Assembly (NCBI RefSeq): GCF_030817355.1
Contig: NZ_JAUSZH010000001.1
Location: 434,001 to 498,000, forward strand
Length of the DNA stretch: 64,000 nt
From: Streptomyces sp. V1I1
GTDB lineage: Bacteria; Actinomycetota; Actinomycetes; Streptomycetales; Streptomycetaceae
Direction: 5' to 3'
A model generated the notes under the pieces. That model was not told the origin of the DNA and made no database searches. It saw nothing but the letters and a program-made list of their open reading frames with translations. A program made the translations under genes and the position numbers. The first letter of the stretch is position 1, and each line of letters begins with the position of its first letter. Positions 48,655-57,974 of the stretch are shown in pieces.

Positions 48655-49911
48655 TCAGGACGGGCCGGACCGCACACGAGCCTCCTGCGCGCACGCGTCG
48701 GCCCCAGTCAGCCGCAGTTGCAGCCAGCAGGAGAGCCGGACGTCGGGGTGGTCAAGGTCGATCCCGAACAGCTCGCGGGCGCGGCGGAGCCGGTATTTGA
48801 GGGTGTTGGGGTGGATGGTCAGCCGTTTCGCGGCCTCGCCCACGTTGCCGACCGCGTCCAGCCAGATGGCGACTGACGCGGCGTAATCCGTGTCCCGGAC
48901 GCGGTCGTGTTCGAGCATGGCATCGATGCCGGGATGGCGGAGCCGCGGCCGGCGGGCGAGCTCGTCGGCGAAGTGGAGCAGCAGCACCTGGGCGTGCGTC
49001 TCGGCGAGTCCCGCGACGGCCGGCGTGTCCGGCGACGCGGTGGTCACTCGGAGGATGTCGTCCACTTCGGCACGCAGCTCCGGCAGTTCCGCCGGTCCGC
49101 CCGCAGCGCGGCTGACGGCGGCGCGCAGCGGTATCTCCAGGATGCGGCCGAGTGCGGCGATGGCCTGCTCCGCAAGGCGGCGGGCCTCGGCGGGACGGGA
49201 CTGCGGCAGCAGGGTGTAGACGGTACGGCCGACGGTGGCCACGGCCGCCTCGTCGTGCACGGCGGCCCAGTGCCGGGCGGCCGCGGCGCCCAGCCGGACG
49301 ACCGCCGGGCCCGTTCGGTCGGTTCCGTACGCGGCCGGTGCGAACCCAAGGAGCATCAGCTGCGGCCGCTCGGGCAGACCGAGGTGGAAGCGGATCTCCT
49401 GCTCGGTCTGGTCGCCTCGCAACGCGGCACGCAGCGCGTCCTCGCGCGCCCGCAGGTCGAGCTCGGCCGAGCTGCGGCGGCGCAGCATGTGCAACGCCGC
49501 GAGTCGCGCGCCGTCCAGCAGCGCCCGGTTGCCCGCCGCGTCGAGCGGGGACACCCCCTCGATCGCCCAGATGGTGCCCAGCGGCAGGTCCCCCGCCCGG
49601 ATGGCGGCGGCGGCACGCGGCAGTTCGTCGGGCGCGATGACCGGCAGCCGTACGGCTCCGGGCGCGGCCAGGACTTCCCGGTACTGGCGCACCTGCTCGG
49701 GATCGTCGGGGACGCGCCGCTCCAGGATTCCGCGTCGGCGCAGATCGTCGATCCGCTGGCCCGGGATCGACGAGTACGCGAGCACCCGGTGGTCGAGGTC
49801 CTCAATCGCCACGGAACCGCCGATGACCGCGGCGACGGCGTTGGCCAGAGCAAACAGCTCCTCGCTGGTGCCGCCGAGGCTCGGCAGGTTTGGCGAATCC
49901 GTCATCTCCAT
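48655..49911 (-). CDS. PucR family transcriptional regulator
   Basis: A 418-residue regulator of the PucR/CdaR type. The N-terminal half resembles a GAF-like sensory domain (ALANAVAAVIGGSVAIEDLD, HRVLAYSSIPGQRID). The C-terminus has the PucR helix-turn-helix: LDAVGNVGEAAKRLTIHPNT, LKYRLRRARELFGIDLDHPD. Such proteins activate catabolic or transport genes in response to amino acids, purines or related compounds. It is transcribed away from the decarboxylase-permease pair, and the 134-bp shared spacer suggests it controls them. The start ATG 49911 may instead be the ATG two codons later. Confidence 0.85.
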   Translation of the reverse strand: MEMTDSPNLPSLGGTSEELFALANAVAAVIGGSVAIEDLDHRVLAYSSIPGQRIDDLRRRGILERRVPDDPEQVRQYREVLAAPGAVRLPVIAPDELPRAAAAIRAGDLPLGTIWAIEGVSPLDAAGNRALLDGARLAALHMLRRRSSAELDLRAREDALRAALRGDQTEQEIRFHLGLPERPQLMLLGFAPAAYGTDRTGPAVVRLGAAAARHWAAVHDEAAVATVGRTVYTLLPQSRPAEARRLAEQAIAALGRILEIPLRAAVSRAAGGPAELPELRAEVDDILRVTTASPDTPAVAGLAETHAQVLLLHFADELARRPRLRHPGIDAMLEHDRVRDTDYAASVAIWLDAVGNVGEAAKRLTIHPNTLKYRLRRARELFGIDLDHPDVRLSCWLQLRLTGADACAQEARVRSGPS

Positions 49912-50045
49912 GGCCAGACCTTAGGCGATCGCGCCAACGACGGGGACCGGCGGCGGCCTCAGCATGGTGCGGAACCGATCCCCGTCCGGGAGCCGGCACG
50001 CGGCGGCCCGATGGCACGCAGCAACACCTATCAAGGAGAAGGCCC

Positions 50046-51359
50046 ATGGTCCCCGGGACCGCGACGCCCGTCCGCCTCCCGTACGACGAGCCCTCGTACA
50101 ACGATCTGCTCGGACTCTTCCCGCCCGGCACCGTCACCGCACCCGACGGGGGCCTACGCATCGGCGGATGCCATGTGGCCGAGCTGGCGGAGCGCTACGG
50201 CACCCCCGCCCTGCTCATCGACGAGGGCGCGCTGCGCGCCCGCGCCCGCCGCTACGCCGACGGGCTCGCCGCCCGTCGGCCGAACTCGGCGGTGGCCTTC
50301 GCCTCCAAGGCCTTTCCCTGCACGGCGGTCTACCGGCTGCTCGCCGAGGAGGGCCTCTCCATCGACGTCGCGAGCGACGGCGAGCTGGCCCTCGCCCTGG
50401 CCGGAGGCACCGACCCGGCGAAGGTCATCGTGCATGGCAACGCCAAGACCGACGACTACCTCCGCACGGCCGTCGAGACCGGGGCGGGCCTGGTCGTCAT
50501 CGACAACTTCGACGACATCGACCGCCTGGAACGCATCCTCGCCGGCACCCCCGGCCGCGAGCAGCCCGTCCTGGTCCGAGTCACACCCGACGTCCGCCCC
50601 GACACCCACGAGGCGATCTCCACCGGCCAGCGCGGGTCGAAGTTCGGTCTGCTGCTGCCCCAGGCCCGCGAGGCGATCGCCCGGCTGCGCGGCAGCGACC
50701 GGCTGAGGCTGGACGGGCTGCATGTGCACGTCGGCTCGCAGATCCTCGACAGCGAACCGTTCGTCCAGGCCGTGGAGGCGGTGGCGGAGCTCGGCGACTT
50801 CGACGTGTACGACCTCGGCGGCGGCCTCGGCTCCCGCTACACGTACGAAGACCGGCCTCCGAGCGTCGAGGACTACCTGGACACCCTGACGGCCGCGGCC
50901 GACGCGCTGCTGCCCGCCAGTGCCCGCGTCATCGTCGAGCCCGGCCGGTCGATGGTGGCCGAGGCGGGAGTCTCGCTCTACCGCGTCGTCACGGTCAAAC
51001 GTGGTGGTGGCGAGACCTTCGTCGCCGTGGACGGCGGCATGGGCGACAACCTCGAAGTCTCCCTGTACGGGCAGCGGTTCGAGGCCACGGTCGCCACGCG
51101 GGTGGGCGGCGGCGAACCGTGCCGGCTCGTCGGCAGGCACTGCGAATCCGGCGACACGCTGAGCGCCGGCGTACTGCTGGACGACCCGCGCCCGGGCGAC
51201 CTGATCGCCGTACCCGTCACGGGCGCCTACACCTACTCCCTCTCCAACAACTACAACGGCTCCTGCCGGCCGCCGGTGGTCTTCTGCCACGACGGGCAGT
51301 CCCGCGCGGTGGTGCGCCGGGAGACCCACGCAGACCTGATGCGCCGCGACCTCCCCTGA
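50046..51359 (+). CDS. Diaminopimelate-decarboxylase-like PLP enzyme
   Basis: A 437-residue alanine-racemase-fold decarboxylase (group IV). The PLP lysine lies in VAFASKAFPC. Other markers are HVHVGSQILD, YDLGGGLGSRY, IVEPGRSMVAEAG, the substrate-binding RHCESGD and the terminal tyrosine region GAYTYSLSNNYNG. ATG 50046 has AAGGAGAAGG upstream. LysA makes lysine from meso-diaminopimelate, but this gene lies next to an amino-acid permease and a PucR regulator, not a lysine operon, so it may be a second enzyme or act on another diamino acid. Substrate identity cannot be read from motifs. Confidence 0.85.
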   Translation: MVPGTATPVRLPYDEPSYNDLLGLFPPGTVTAPDGGLRIGGCHVAELAERYGTPALLIDEGALRARARRYADGLAARRPNSAVAFASKAFPCTAVYRLLAEEGLSIDVASDGELALALAGGTDPAKVIVHGNAKTDDYLRTAVETGAGLVVIDNFDDIDRLERILAGTPGREQPVLVRVTPDVRPDTHEAISTGQRGSKFGLLLPQAREAIARLRGSDRLRLDGLHVHVGSQILDSEPFVQAVEAVAELGDFDVYDLGGGLGSRYTYEDRPPSVEDYLDTLTAAADALLPASARVIVEPGRSMVAEAGVSLYRVVTVKRGGGETFVAVDGGMGDNLEVSLYGQRFEATVATRVGGGEPCRLVGRHCESGDTLSAGVLLDDPRPGDLIAVPVTGAYTYSLSNNYNGSCRPPVVFCHDGQSRAVVRRETHADLMRRDLP

Positions 51360-51394
51360 CGACGACTCCCCCCGCTCCCCGGAATGAGGCTGCT

Positions 51395-52858
51395 TTGAGA
51401 CTCGACGTGACACTCCGCCACCAACTCCTGCGACGCAAGCCGGTGGAAGCGTTCCTCGCGGACGCCGAAGCAGCCGACGGCGGCGGCCTGCGCCGCACCG
51501 TGGGCGTCTTCCAGCTCACGATGATCGGCATCGGCGCCACGATAGGCACCGGCATTTTCTTCGCCCTCAACGCGGCTGTCCCCGAGGCCGGTCCCGCGGT
51601 CATCCTCTCCTTCGCCATCGGCGCGGTCACGGCGGCCCTCACCGCCCTGTGCTACGCCGAACTCGCCTCCGCCGTACCGGTCTCCGGGTCGTCGTACTCG
51701 TATGCCTATGCCACGCTCGGCGAGTTCGCGGCCTACGCGGTCGGCTGGTGCCTGCTGCTGGAGTACGCCGTCTCCGGCGCGGCCATCGCGGTGAGCTGGG
51801 GCCAGTACCTCAACGACCTGACCCAGCGCCTCTTCGGCGTGCAGATGCCGGCAGCCATATCCGCACCACCCGGCGACGGTGGCTACCTCAATCTGCCGGG
51901 CGCCGTACTGGTGTTGCTGTGCTGCGTACTGCTGGTGCGCGGTGCCAAGGAGTCGGCGATGGTCAACACCGTGATGGTGCTGCTCAAGCTGGCGGTGCTG
52001 GCGCTCTTCGTGGTGCTGGGTGTCACCGGCTTCGACTCGGCGAACCTGCACCCCTTCGCCCCGATGGGCATGGCGGGCATAGGCGCCGCGGCCTCCACGG
52101 TCTTCTTCTCCTTCATCGGTCTCGACGCCGTCTCCACGGCCGGCGAAGAGGTACGCAACCCCCGCCGCACGCTTCCACTGGCGATCATCTGCGCACTCCT
52201 CGTGGTCACCACGGTGTACGTGCTGGTGGCCCTGGTGGGCGTCGGCGCCCAGCCGTGGACGGCGTTCGCGGGCCAGGAAGCGGGCCTTTCGGCGATCCTG
52301 GCGAAGGTCACCGGGGCCGGCTGGCCAGGGGTGGTCCTCTCGGCGGGCGCGGTGCTCTCCATCGTCAGCGTCACGCTCGTGGTGCTGTACGGACAGACCC
52401 GCATCCTGTACTCCATGGGCCGCGACGGAATGCTCCCCGCCGCCTTCCACCGGGTCGACCGCCGCACCGGCACCCCGGTGCTGGGCACGGTCATCGTGGG
52501 TGCGTTCGTGGCCCTGATGGCCGCGGTGTTCCCGCTGGACATCTTGGCGGACCTGACAAGCCTGGGCACGCTGGTGGCCTTCACCGTCGTCTCGGCCGGC
52601 GTGATCATCCTGCGCCGCAGGGCGCCCCATCTGGAACGCGGCTTCAAGGTCCCGGGCTACCCGGTGGTGCCGGTGCTGTCCATCGCCTTCTGCGGCTACC
52701 TGCTCTACGGACTACCGCTGCCGGCGTACGCCATGTTCGCCTGCTGGATTGCTGTGGCCCTGGCGGTGTATGTGCTGTACAGCCGCCACCACTCGCGGCT
52801 TCAGGCGCAGATGGCGAAGGACGAGGGCGAGCCTGAATCAGCGACCTTGACGCCCTGA
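51395..52858 (+). CDS. APC family amino acid permease
   Basis: A 487-residue transporter with about twelve membrane segments. The APC signature region is TMIGIGATIGTGIFFALNAA, followed by AVILSFAIGAVTAALTALCY and AELASAVPVSGSSYSYAYAT. FFSFIGLDAVSTAGEEVRNP is the conserved loop of cationic-amino-acid-type members. The start is TTG 51395 with GAGG five bases upstream; the frame opens long before, shadowing the previous gene. It follows the decarboxylase by 35 bases and is probably co-transcribed, so the pair may import an amino acid and decarboxylate it. Confidence 0.87.
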   Translation: MRLDVTLRHQLLRRKPVEAFLADAEAADGGGLRRTVGVFQLTMIGIGATIGTGIFFALNAAVPEAGPAVILSFAIGAVTAALTALCYAELASAVPVSGSSYSYAYATLGEFAAYAVGWCLLLEYAVSGAAIAVSWGQYLNDLTQRLFGVQMPAAISAPPGDGGYLNLPGAVLVLLCCVLLVRGAKESAMVNTVMVLLKLAVLALFVVLGVTGFDSANLHPFAPMGMAGIGAAASTVFFSFIGLDAVSTAGEEVRNPRRTLPLAIICALLVVTTVYVLVALVGVGAQPWTAFAGQEAGLSAILAKVTGAGWPGVVLSAGAVLSIVSVTLVVLYGQTRILYSMGRDGMLPAAFHRVDRRTGTPVLGTVIVGAFVALMAAVFPLDILADLTSLGTLVAFTVVSAGVIILRRRAPHLERGFKVPGYPVVPVLSIAFCGYLLYGLPLPAYAMFACWIAVALAVYVLYSRHHSRLQAQMAKDEGEPESATLTP

Positions 52859-52877
52859 CGGGCCATGCCGCCCGACT

Positions 52878-52916
52878 GCGGCCGACGGCTTCCCCTGGGC
52901 GGGGCCCGTCGGCCGC
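52878..52916. terminator. Bidirectional terminator between permease and lamin-tail gene
   Basis: GCGGCCGACGG and its complement form an 11-bp stem; the 17-base loop itself contains CCCC and GGGG that can pair. It sits exactly between the convergent stops at 52858 and 52936. Confidence 0.7.
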
Positions 52917-52935
52917 TGTGGCGCCCAGCCGCCGG

Positions 52936-53388
52936 TCAGCACATCTTGTAGTCGACCCTTGTCGAGTTGTAGGAGCAGGTGTCGACCTTGGTCCCGTTCG
53001 CCCTCTTCAGGGTGGCGGTGTCCTTGTCGTTGTTCCACACGTACCACGCGCGGCCCTGGTAGCGGTTGGCCGCGGTGTTGGTGCCCTTGCCGGTGCGCAC
53101 CGTAACCGTCTTGCCCCTGGCGAGCGTGAAGGTGCCGAAGGTGTACTTGTGGTTCTTCGCATCGACCAGCACCCAGCCCTTCAGACTGACCGCACCGCCG
53201 GTGGTGTTGCGGATCTGCACGTACTCCGCGTTCAGGCTCGAGTTGGCGCCACGGTCCGAGCCGGGGCTGTCGTAGTAGATCTTGTACAGATGGACCGAGC
53301 CGGCCGCCTGCGCGGGCGAAGGCAGGGCGATGAGGCCGGCGAAGGCCGCGATGGTCGAGGCAATTGCTATGGAGCGGGTACGGAGCAT
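52936..53388 (-). CDS. Secreted lamin-tail-domain protein
   Basis: A 150-residue exported protein. A Sec signal peptide (IAIASTIAAFAGLIALPSPA then QAA) is followed by one lamin tail domain of immunoglobulin-like fold: LYKIYYDSPGSDRGANSSLN, AEYVQIRNTTGGAVSLKGWV, LVDAKNHKYTFGTFTLARGK, and NDKDTATLKRANGTKVDTCS. Bacterial lamin-tail domains occur on secreted nucleases and surface proteins; here it stands alone. A cysteine pair (DTCSYN and the final KMC) could form a disulfide. ATG 53388 is preceded by GAGGGACG. A hairpin lies beyond the stop. Confidence 0.88.
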   Translation of the reverse strand: MLRTRSIAIASTIAAFAGLIALPSPAQAAGSVHLYKIYYDSPGSDRGANSSLNAEYVQIRNTTGGAVSLKGWVLVDAKNHKYTFGTFTLARGKTVTVRTGKGTNTAANRYQGRAWYVWNNDKDTATLKRANGTKVDTCSYNSTRVDYKMC

Positions 53389-53591
53389 GAACGTCCCTCG
53401 GGGTCAGGCCGGGCACCCCCCAAATTGGGCCCAGCAAGGCGCCAATAATAGGACTATCCAGCCCGTCTGTGGCAGGAGTTGAAAAACTGGGACAAGCCAC
53501 GGTCGCGTGCGGCGAGGCCGGGGAAGTCGCCGGGCAAGGCGAGCGCGGGGCCTGCGTGAAGAAGGCCCTGATCGCTGGCCATAATCACTCG

Positions 53592-54755
53592 ATGCAACAC
53601 AGGCCCCGCCCCCGCCGATCCTCCACCGAGCTGTCCGGCAGAGACAGGCTGGCCTCCCTGACCGGGCTGCGTTTCTGGGCGGCTCTACTGGTGGTGCTGT
53701 ACCACCTGTCGCGGCAGGTCGGCCGGATACCCGGGGCCAGCGAGGCCGTCTGGTACGGCCGCACCGGAGTGACCTTCTTCTTTGTACTGTCCGGATTCGT
53801 CCTGGCATGGACGTACGACGGCAAGCAGGTTCCCACGCAGGTCTTTCTCTGGCGGCGCTTCGCCCGTATCTGGCCGCTCCTCGCGGCCACGACTGTGCTG
53901 TCCGTCGGGGTCTGGGTCGCGCTGGGCAAGGCGGTGTCGGCCAAGGCCGTGGTCGCGTCGCTGCTCCTCATCCATGCCTGGATACCGGACAACGCCGTAC
54001 TGAAGGGCGGAAACCCGGCCGCATGGTCACTCAGCGACGAGGCATGGTTCTATCTCGTCTTCCCGCTGCTGATGGCCCTCCCGGCCCTGCGTTCAGCCCG
54101 CGGCCGCCGCCGGATCCGGGTCATGGCCTGTGTGGGCACCGTCCTCGTGTGGCTGAGCGGATCCCTGATCGTCGACCCGAGCCTGCGGGTCTGGGCCCTC
54201 GACTATCTGCCGTTGACCCGCACGCTGCAGTTCCTCCTCGGCGTCGTGGCCGGCCTCGCGGTGGCCCGCGGCCGGCGGCCGCCCATCGGTCTGTGGCCCG
54301 CCGTGGTACTGACCGTCGGCTGGCACCTCGCGCTGGTGCCCTGGTCTCAGGCCGTTCCCGACGCCCTCTGGTACAGCCCGTACCAGGCCTCGCAACTGCT
54401 CTCCGCGCCCGTCTTCGCGCTGCTTGTGGCAGCGGCCGCCCGCGCGGACCTGGACGGCCGGAGGACCGGTCTCGGCGGAGCATGGGCAGTGCGGCTGGGG
54501 CACTGGTCGTTCGCCTGGTACCTCATCCACGAGATCGTCATCCGGGTGTGGTTGGGGAGGTACGGACGCCCGGAGGACGTACTCGGCACAGCCCAGGTGT
54601 GGTTGGTGGTGATCGTGGCCAGTCTGGCCCTTTCCGCATGCGCCTATCACTGGGTGGAGCACCCGCTCGAGCGCATGCTCCGCAGTGCCGGCCCACGTGT
54701 TCCCACAGGTGACAGCCGCGTTCCCGAACCGCGGGCGGGCGCCGGGATGGCATGA
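53592..54755 (+). CDS. Acyltransferase family 3 membrane protein
   Basis: A 387-residue multi-span membrane acyltransferase. It opens with the family start SLTGLRFWAALLVVLYHLSR, which carries the Arg and His (L-R-F-x5-V-x3-H) used in catalysis, then FFFVLSGFVLAWTYDG and RFARIWPLL. About ten membrane segments follow, with the late GHWSFAWYLIHEIVIRVWLG and YHWVEHPLERMLRS typical of the OafA/NodX group. Such enzymes acetylate sugars of cell-surface polymers or antibiotics. I chose ATG 53592 (MQHRPRPRRSS); GTG 53557 and an earlier start at 53469 are possible because no site has a strong ribosome signal. Confidence 0.83.
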   Translation: MQHRPRPRRSSTELSGRDRLASLTGLRFWAALLVVLYHLSRQVGRIPGASEAVWYGRTGVTFFFVLSGFVLAWTYDGKQVPTQVFLWRRFARIWPLLAATTVLSVGVWVALGKAVSAKAVVASLLLIHAWIPDNAVLKGGNPAAWSLSDEAWFYLVFPLLMALPALRSARGRRRIRVMACVGTVLVWLSGSLIVDPSLRVWALDYLPLTRTLQFLLGVVAGLAVARGRRPPIGLWPAVVLTVGWHLALVPWSQAVPDALWYSPYQASQLLSAPVFALLVAAAARADLDGRRTGLGGAWAVRLGHWSFAWYLIHEIVIRVWLGRYGRPEDVLGTAQVWLVVIVASLALSACAYHWVEHPLERMLRSAGPRVPTGDSRVPEPRAGAGMA

Positions 54756-54800
54756 CGTGTTCTCGCCGCCATCAGAACCGGCGGACCGGAGCCCGAGGCG

Positions 54801-55256
54801 TCAGCCGTCCACCGGCAGACCGCGAGGCTCCTTGATCCGCTTCATGACGATCTGCGAGTTGACCTCTGTGACACCGGACAGCGCGGTCAGCTTCTCGATC
54901 CACAGCCGCTCGTACGCGCGCAGATCCGCGACCGCGATACGCAGCAGGCATCCCGGGCTCCCGAAAAGCCGGTACGCCTCGATGACGTCGGGGATGTCCT
55001 GGAGGCCGGCCTCGAAGGCCTCGACCACCTCGCGATCGCGCTTCACCTCGATGGAGACGAGGACTTCGAAGCTCCGGCCTACCGCCTCCGGGTCGATCAC
55101 CGCGCGATAGCCCTGGATCACCCCGTCCTGCTCCAGTTGCCGGACACGGCGCATGCACGGCGAGGGGGTCAGACCCACCCGCTGCGCCAGCTCCTGATTG
55201 CTCAACCGTCCATCGTTCTGAAGCTCACGCAAGATATCTCGGTCAATTCCATCCAT
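54801..55256 (-). CDS. Lrp/AsnC family transcriptional regulator
   Basis: A 151-residue regulator. The N-terminal helix-turn-helix is IDRDILRELQNDGRLSNQEL and VGLTPSPCMRRVRQLEQDGV. The C-terminal RAM domain, which binds amino-acid effectors and forms octamers, begins IQGYRAVIDPEAVGRSFEVL. ATG 55256 (MDGIDRDIL) is the family start. It is transcribed away from the asparaginase gene across a 208-bp spacer, so it probably senses an amino acid and controls that enzyme and itself. Confidence 0.88.
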   Translation of the reverse strand: MDGIDRDILRELQNDGRLSNQELAQRVGLTPSPCMRRVRQLEQDGVIQGYRAVIDPEAVGRSFEVLVSIEVKRDREVVEAFEAGLQDIPDVIEAYRLFGSPGCLLRIAVADLRAYERLWIEKLTALSGVTEVNSQIVMKRIKEPRGLPVDG

Positions 55257-55464
55257 GGCGCAATTATCCACCAGCTCGTGTTGCAATGAAGTCAAAATGA
55301 GCGATCATATTGCGGGGCAAGGCTCCTATCATTGCGTTCGACTGCTCCGGCATCCCCGGGTCAGCCATGGGGCGCAGCCCGGCCAGGGCCACGAGCGAGG
55401 CCGGGCAGCGTGCCTCGCCAAAATTCGCCGCCACACCTGCGGCACGAACAAGGAATGAGGCGCT

Positions 55465-56487
55465 GTGGGACGGGTCGTCGTCATCAGCACCGGCGGGACG
55501 ATAGCCAGCCGCTGGCAAGGTTCAGGGTTCGCCGCCGACGCGGGTGGCCAAGAGGTCATGGCGACCGCCCCGTTGCCCGAGGGCGTCACCGTCGAGGTCG
55601 TCGATCTGTTCAGCGTGAACAGTCCGCGCCTCACCACCGCTCACCAACTCACCCTGCTCCACACGGTGCACGAGGTGCTCGCCGACCCCGGCGTGCAAGG
55701 CATCGTCGTCACCCACGGCACCGACACCCTGGAGGAGTCGGCGTTCCTGGTCGACCTCCACCACGACGACCCGCGCCCGGTCGTCTTCACCGGCGCCCAG
55801 CTTCCGCTCGACGCGGCCGACGGCGACGGACCCGGCAACCTCCACGACGCGCTGCTGACCGCCGCGACGACGCGCGGTCTCGGGGTACTGGTCGCCTTCG
55901 ACGGCAAGGTGCACTCCGCCCGCGGCACCGTCAAGACGCAGACGCTCGCCGCCGACGCCTTCGGCGACCCGTCCGGCGCCCGCATCGGAAACGTCGGCTT
56001 CGGCCGGATCTCCGTACTGCGCCACCCCCAGCGCCCGGCCGCGCTGGCCCTGCCCGGCATGCCGGACACCCTGCCCCGCGTCGACATGGTGATGCACCAC
56101 GCCGACGCCGACCCGCTGCTGCTGAACGCGGCCGTGAACGCGGGGGCCCAAGGGATCGTCCTGGTCGCCACCGGCGCCGGCAACGCCACCCCCGAGATCG
56201 TCGACGCCGTCTCCGCCGCCACCTCCCGCGGTGTGCTCGTCGCCCTGACCACCCGGGTCCAGGCCGGGCCGGTCACCGAGATCTACACCCACGGCGGCGC
56301 GGTCGACCTCGTGGCCGCGGGTGCCGTGCCGACCGGCACACTGCGGGCCGGCCAGGCCCGGATCGCCGTGCTCACCGCACTGCTCGCCGCCACCGGTCCG
56401 CATGAGCGGGAACGGGTACTGCGCCACGCGCTCGGCGAGGCCATGTCCGCCGGCGCCAACCCGTCGGCCGAACTGGTCCAGGCATAG
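55465..56487 (+). CDS. Type II-like asparaginase
   Basis: A 340-residue asparaginase that hydrolyses L-asparagine to aspartate and ammonia. The first catalytic threonine lies in VISTGGTIASRWQG, and the second triad in VVTHGTDTLEESAFLVDL. Further conserved blocks are PVVFTGAQLPLDAADGDGPG, GKVHSARGTVKTQT, and TLPRVDMVMHHADADP. There is no signal peptide, so it acts in the cytoplasm. GTG 55465 (MGRVVVISTGG) follows GAGG. The divergent Lrp regulator is its likely controller. Confidence 0.9.
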   Translation: MGRVVVISTGGTIASRWQGSGFAADAGGQEVMATAPLPEGVTVEVVDLFSVNSPRLTTAHQLTLLHTVHEVLADPGVQGIVVTHGTDTLEESAFLVDLHHDDPRPVVFTGAQLPLDAADGDGPGNLHDALLTAATTRGLGVLVAFDGKVHSARGTVKTQTLAADAFGDPSGARIGNVGFGRISVLRHPQRPAALALPGMPDTLPRVDMVMHHADADPLLLNAAVNAGAQGIVLVATGAGNATPEIVDAVSAATSRGVLVALTTRVQAGPVTEIYTHGGAVDLVAAGAVPTGTLRAGQARIAVLTALLAATGPHERERVLRHALGEAMSAGANPSAELVQA

Positions 56488-56525
56488 ACGAGCGGGGCAC
56501 GGCGGCACAGATCTGCCCTGCCGCG

Positions 56526-57974
56526 CTACGGTTCCACCAGTCGCGGAAGGCACACCCGGAAGGCCGTGTGGCTGGGGCGGCTGGTCAGATCGACCCGCCC
56601 GCCGTGCGCGGTGGCCACCGCGTGGGTGATCGCCAGCCCCAGGCCCGTACCGCCGACGCTTCTCGCCCGGCCGTCATCGGTCCGTACGAACCGGTCGAAG
56701 ACCTCGGACTGCAGCCCCTCGGGCACACCTGGCCCGTCGTCCTGGACGAGGATTTCCACCTCGTCCTCCCGCTCCACGAGGCGGACGGTGACCTGGGTAC
56801 CCGCCGGTGTGTGCGTACGGGCGTTTGCGAGCAGATTGGTGAGCACCTGCTGCAACCCCCGCTCGTCGCCCCGCAGCACCACCGGTTCCTCCGGCAATTC
56901 CATGATCCAGCGGTGGTCCCGTCCGGCGGCGCGGGCGTCACTGACCGCGTCGAGCACCAGCCGGGTCAAGTCCACCGGTTCGCTGGCCAGCGGGCGGCCG
57001 GCGTCCAGCCGGGCCAGCAGCAGCAGGTCGTCCACCAGCTCGCCCATCCGCACCGACTCGCACTGGACCCGGCCGAGCCGCTGCCGTACCTCGTCCGGGA
57101 TCGGCGCCTGGCTGCGCAGCGCGAGCTCCGCGTGGCCGCGAATCGAAGCAACCGGGGTGCGCAGTTCATGGCTGGCGTCGGCGGCGAAGCGGCGCAGCCG
57201 CTGCTCGCTGGCATGCCTGCGCGCCAGCGAGTCCTCGACGTGCTGCAGCATCCTGTTGAACGCACTGCCGACCCGGCCCACCTCGGTCCGCGGATCGGTG
57301 TCCGGCACGCGCTGCGGCATGGCCACTTCGCCGCCACCGAGTGGAAGCTGGGCAACCCGGGAGGCGGTCGCGGCCACCCGCCGCAGCGGGCGCAGCGAGA
57401 GCCGCACCCAGAGAGCGCCGGCGACACCGGCAGCGAGCAGAGCCCCGCCGAACACCACTGCCTCGACCAGTTGCAGCCGGCGTACGGTCTCCTCCACCGG
57501 TCGCAGCGGCAACCCGGTGATCAGCACATCGCCCGCCGGGCCGCGGATTCCCATCACTCGGTACTCGTCCAGCGCGGAGAGGTGGACGCTGCGGCCCTGG
57601 CCGTCGGCGGGCACCCGCACCAGGTTCTCGCGGTCGGACGCGCTCAGCGGCACGGAGATCTCGGTCCGGTCGCGGACCACGGCGGCCTGGGTCACCGACC
57701 CGTCCAGAACGCAGGCGCCGAAGGTGCCCGTGGACTGCCCGCGAGTGTCGGGGCCGGACGCGGACGCCTTTGACGCCTTGGCAGGATCCAGGCTGGCCGG
57801 GAAATGGCCGCCGACCGCCGTCAGTTGCTGGTCGAGCCGACGTACGAGAAAGCCTTCCAGAGCAGCGGTCGTGGCGACGCCGACCGCCAGGCAGCTCAGA
57901 GCCAGCAGCACCACCAGGCCGAGGGTGAGCCGCACCCTGAGGCTTCGGGCGGACGGTATCGAGAGACGTTTCAT
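56526..57974 (-). CDS. Sensor histidine kinase of a two-component system
   Basis: A 482-residue membrane kinase. Two membrane segments (LTLGLVVLLALSCLAVGVAT near residue 17; VVFGGALLAAGVAGALWVRL near 185) bracket an external sensor domain of about 140 residues with one cysteine (FGACVLDG). A HAMP linker leads to FAADASHELRTPVASIRGH with the phosphorylated histidine, then the ATP-binding lid NLLANARTHT, DDGPGV and GGTGLGLAI. ATG 57974 overlaps the regulator stop (ATGA), so both are made together. It phosphorylates the adjacent response regulator in response to an unknown envelope signal. Confidence 0.9.
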   Translation of the reverse strand: MKRLSIPSARSLRVRLTLGLVVLLALSCLAVGVATTAALEGFLVRRLDQQLTAVGGHFPASLDPAKASKASASGPDTRGQSTGTFGACVLDGSVTQAAVVRDRTEISVPLSASDRENLVRVPADGQGRSVHLSALDEYRVMGIRGPAGDVLITGLPLRPVEETVRRLQLVEAVVFGGALLAAGVAGALWVRLSLRPLRRVAATASRVAQLPLGGGEVAMPQRVPDTDPRTEVGRVGSAFNRMLQHVEDSLARRHASEQRLRRFAADASHELRTPVASIRGHAELALRSQAPIPDEVRQRLGRVQCESVRMGELVDDLLLLARLDAGRPLASEPVDLTRLVLDAVSDARAAGRDHRWIMELPEEPVVLRGDERGLQQVLTNLLANARTHTPAGTQVTVRLVEREDEVEILVQDDGPGVPEGLQSEVFDRFVRTDDGRARSVGGTGLGLAITHAVATAHGGRVDLTSRPSHTAFRVCLPRLVEP

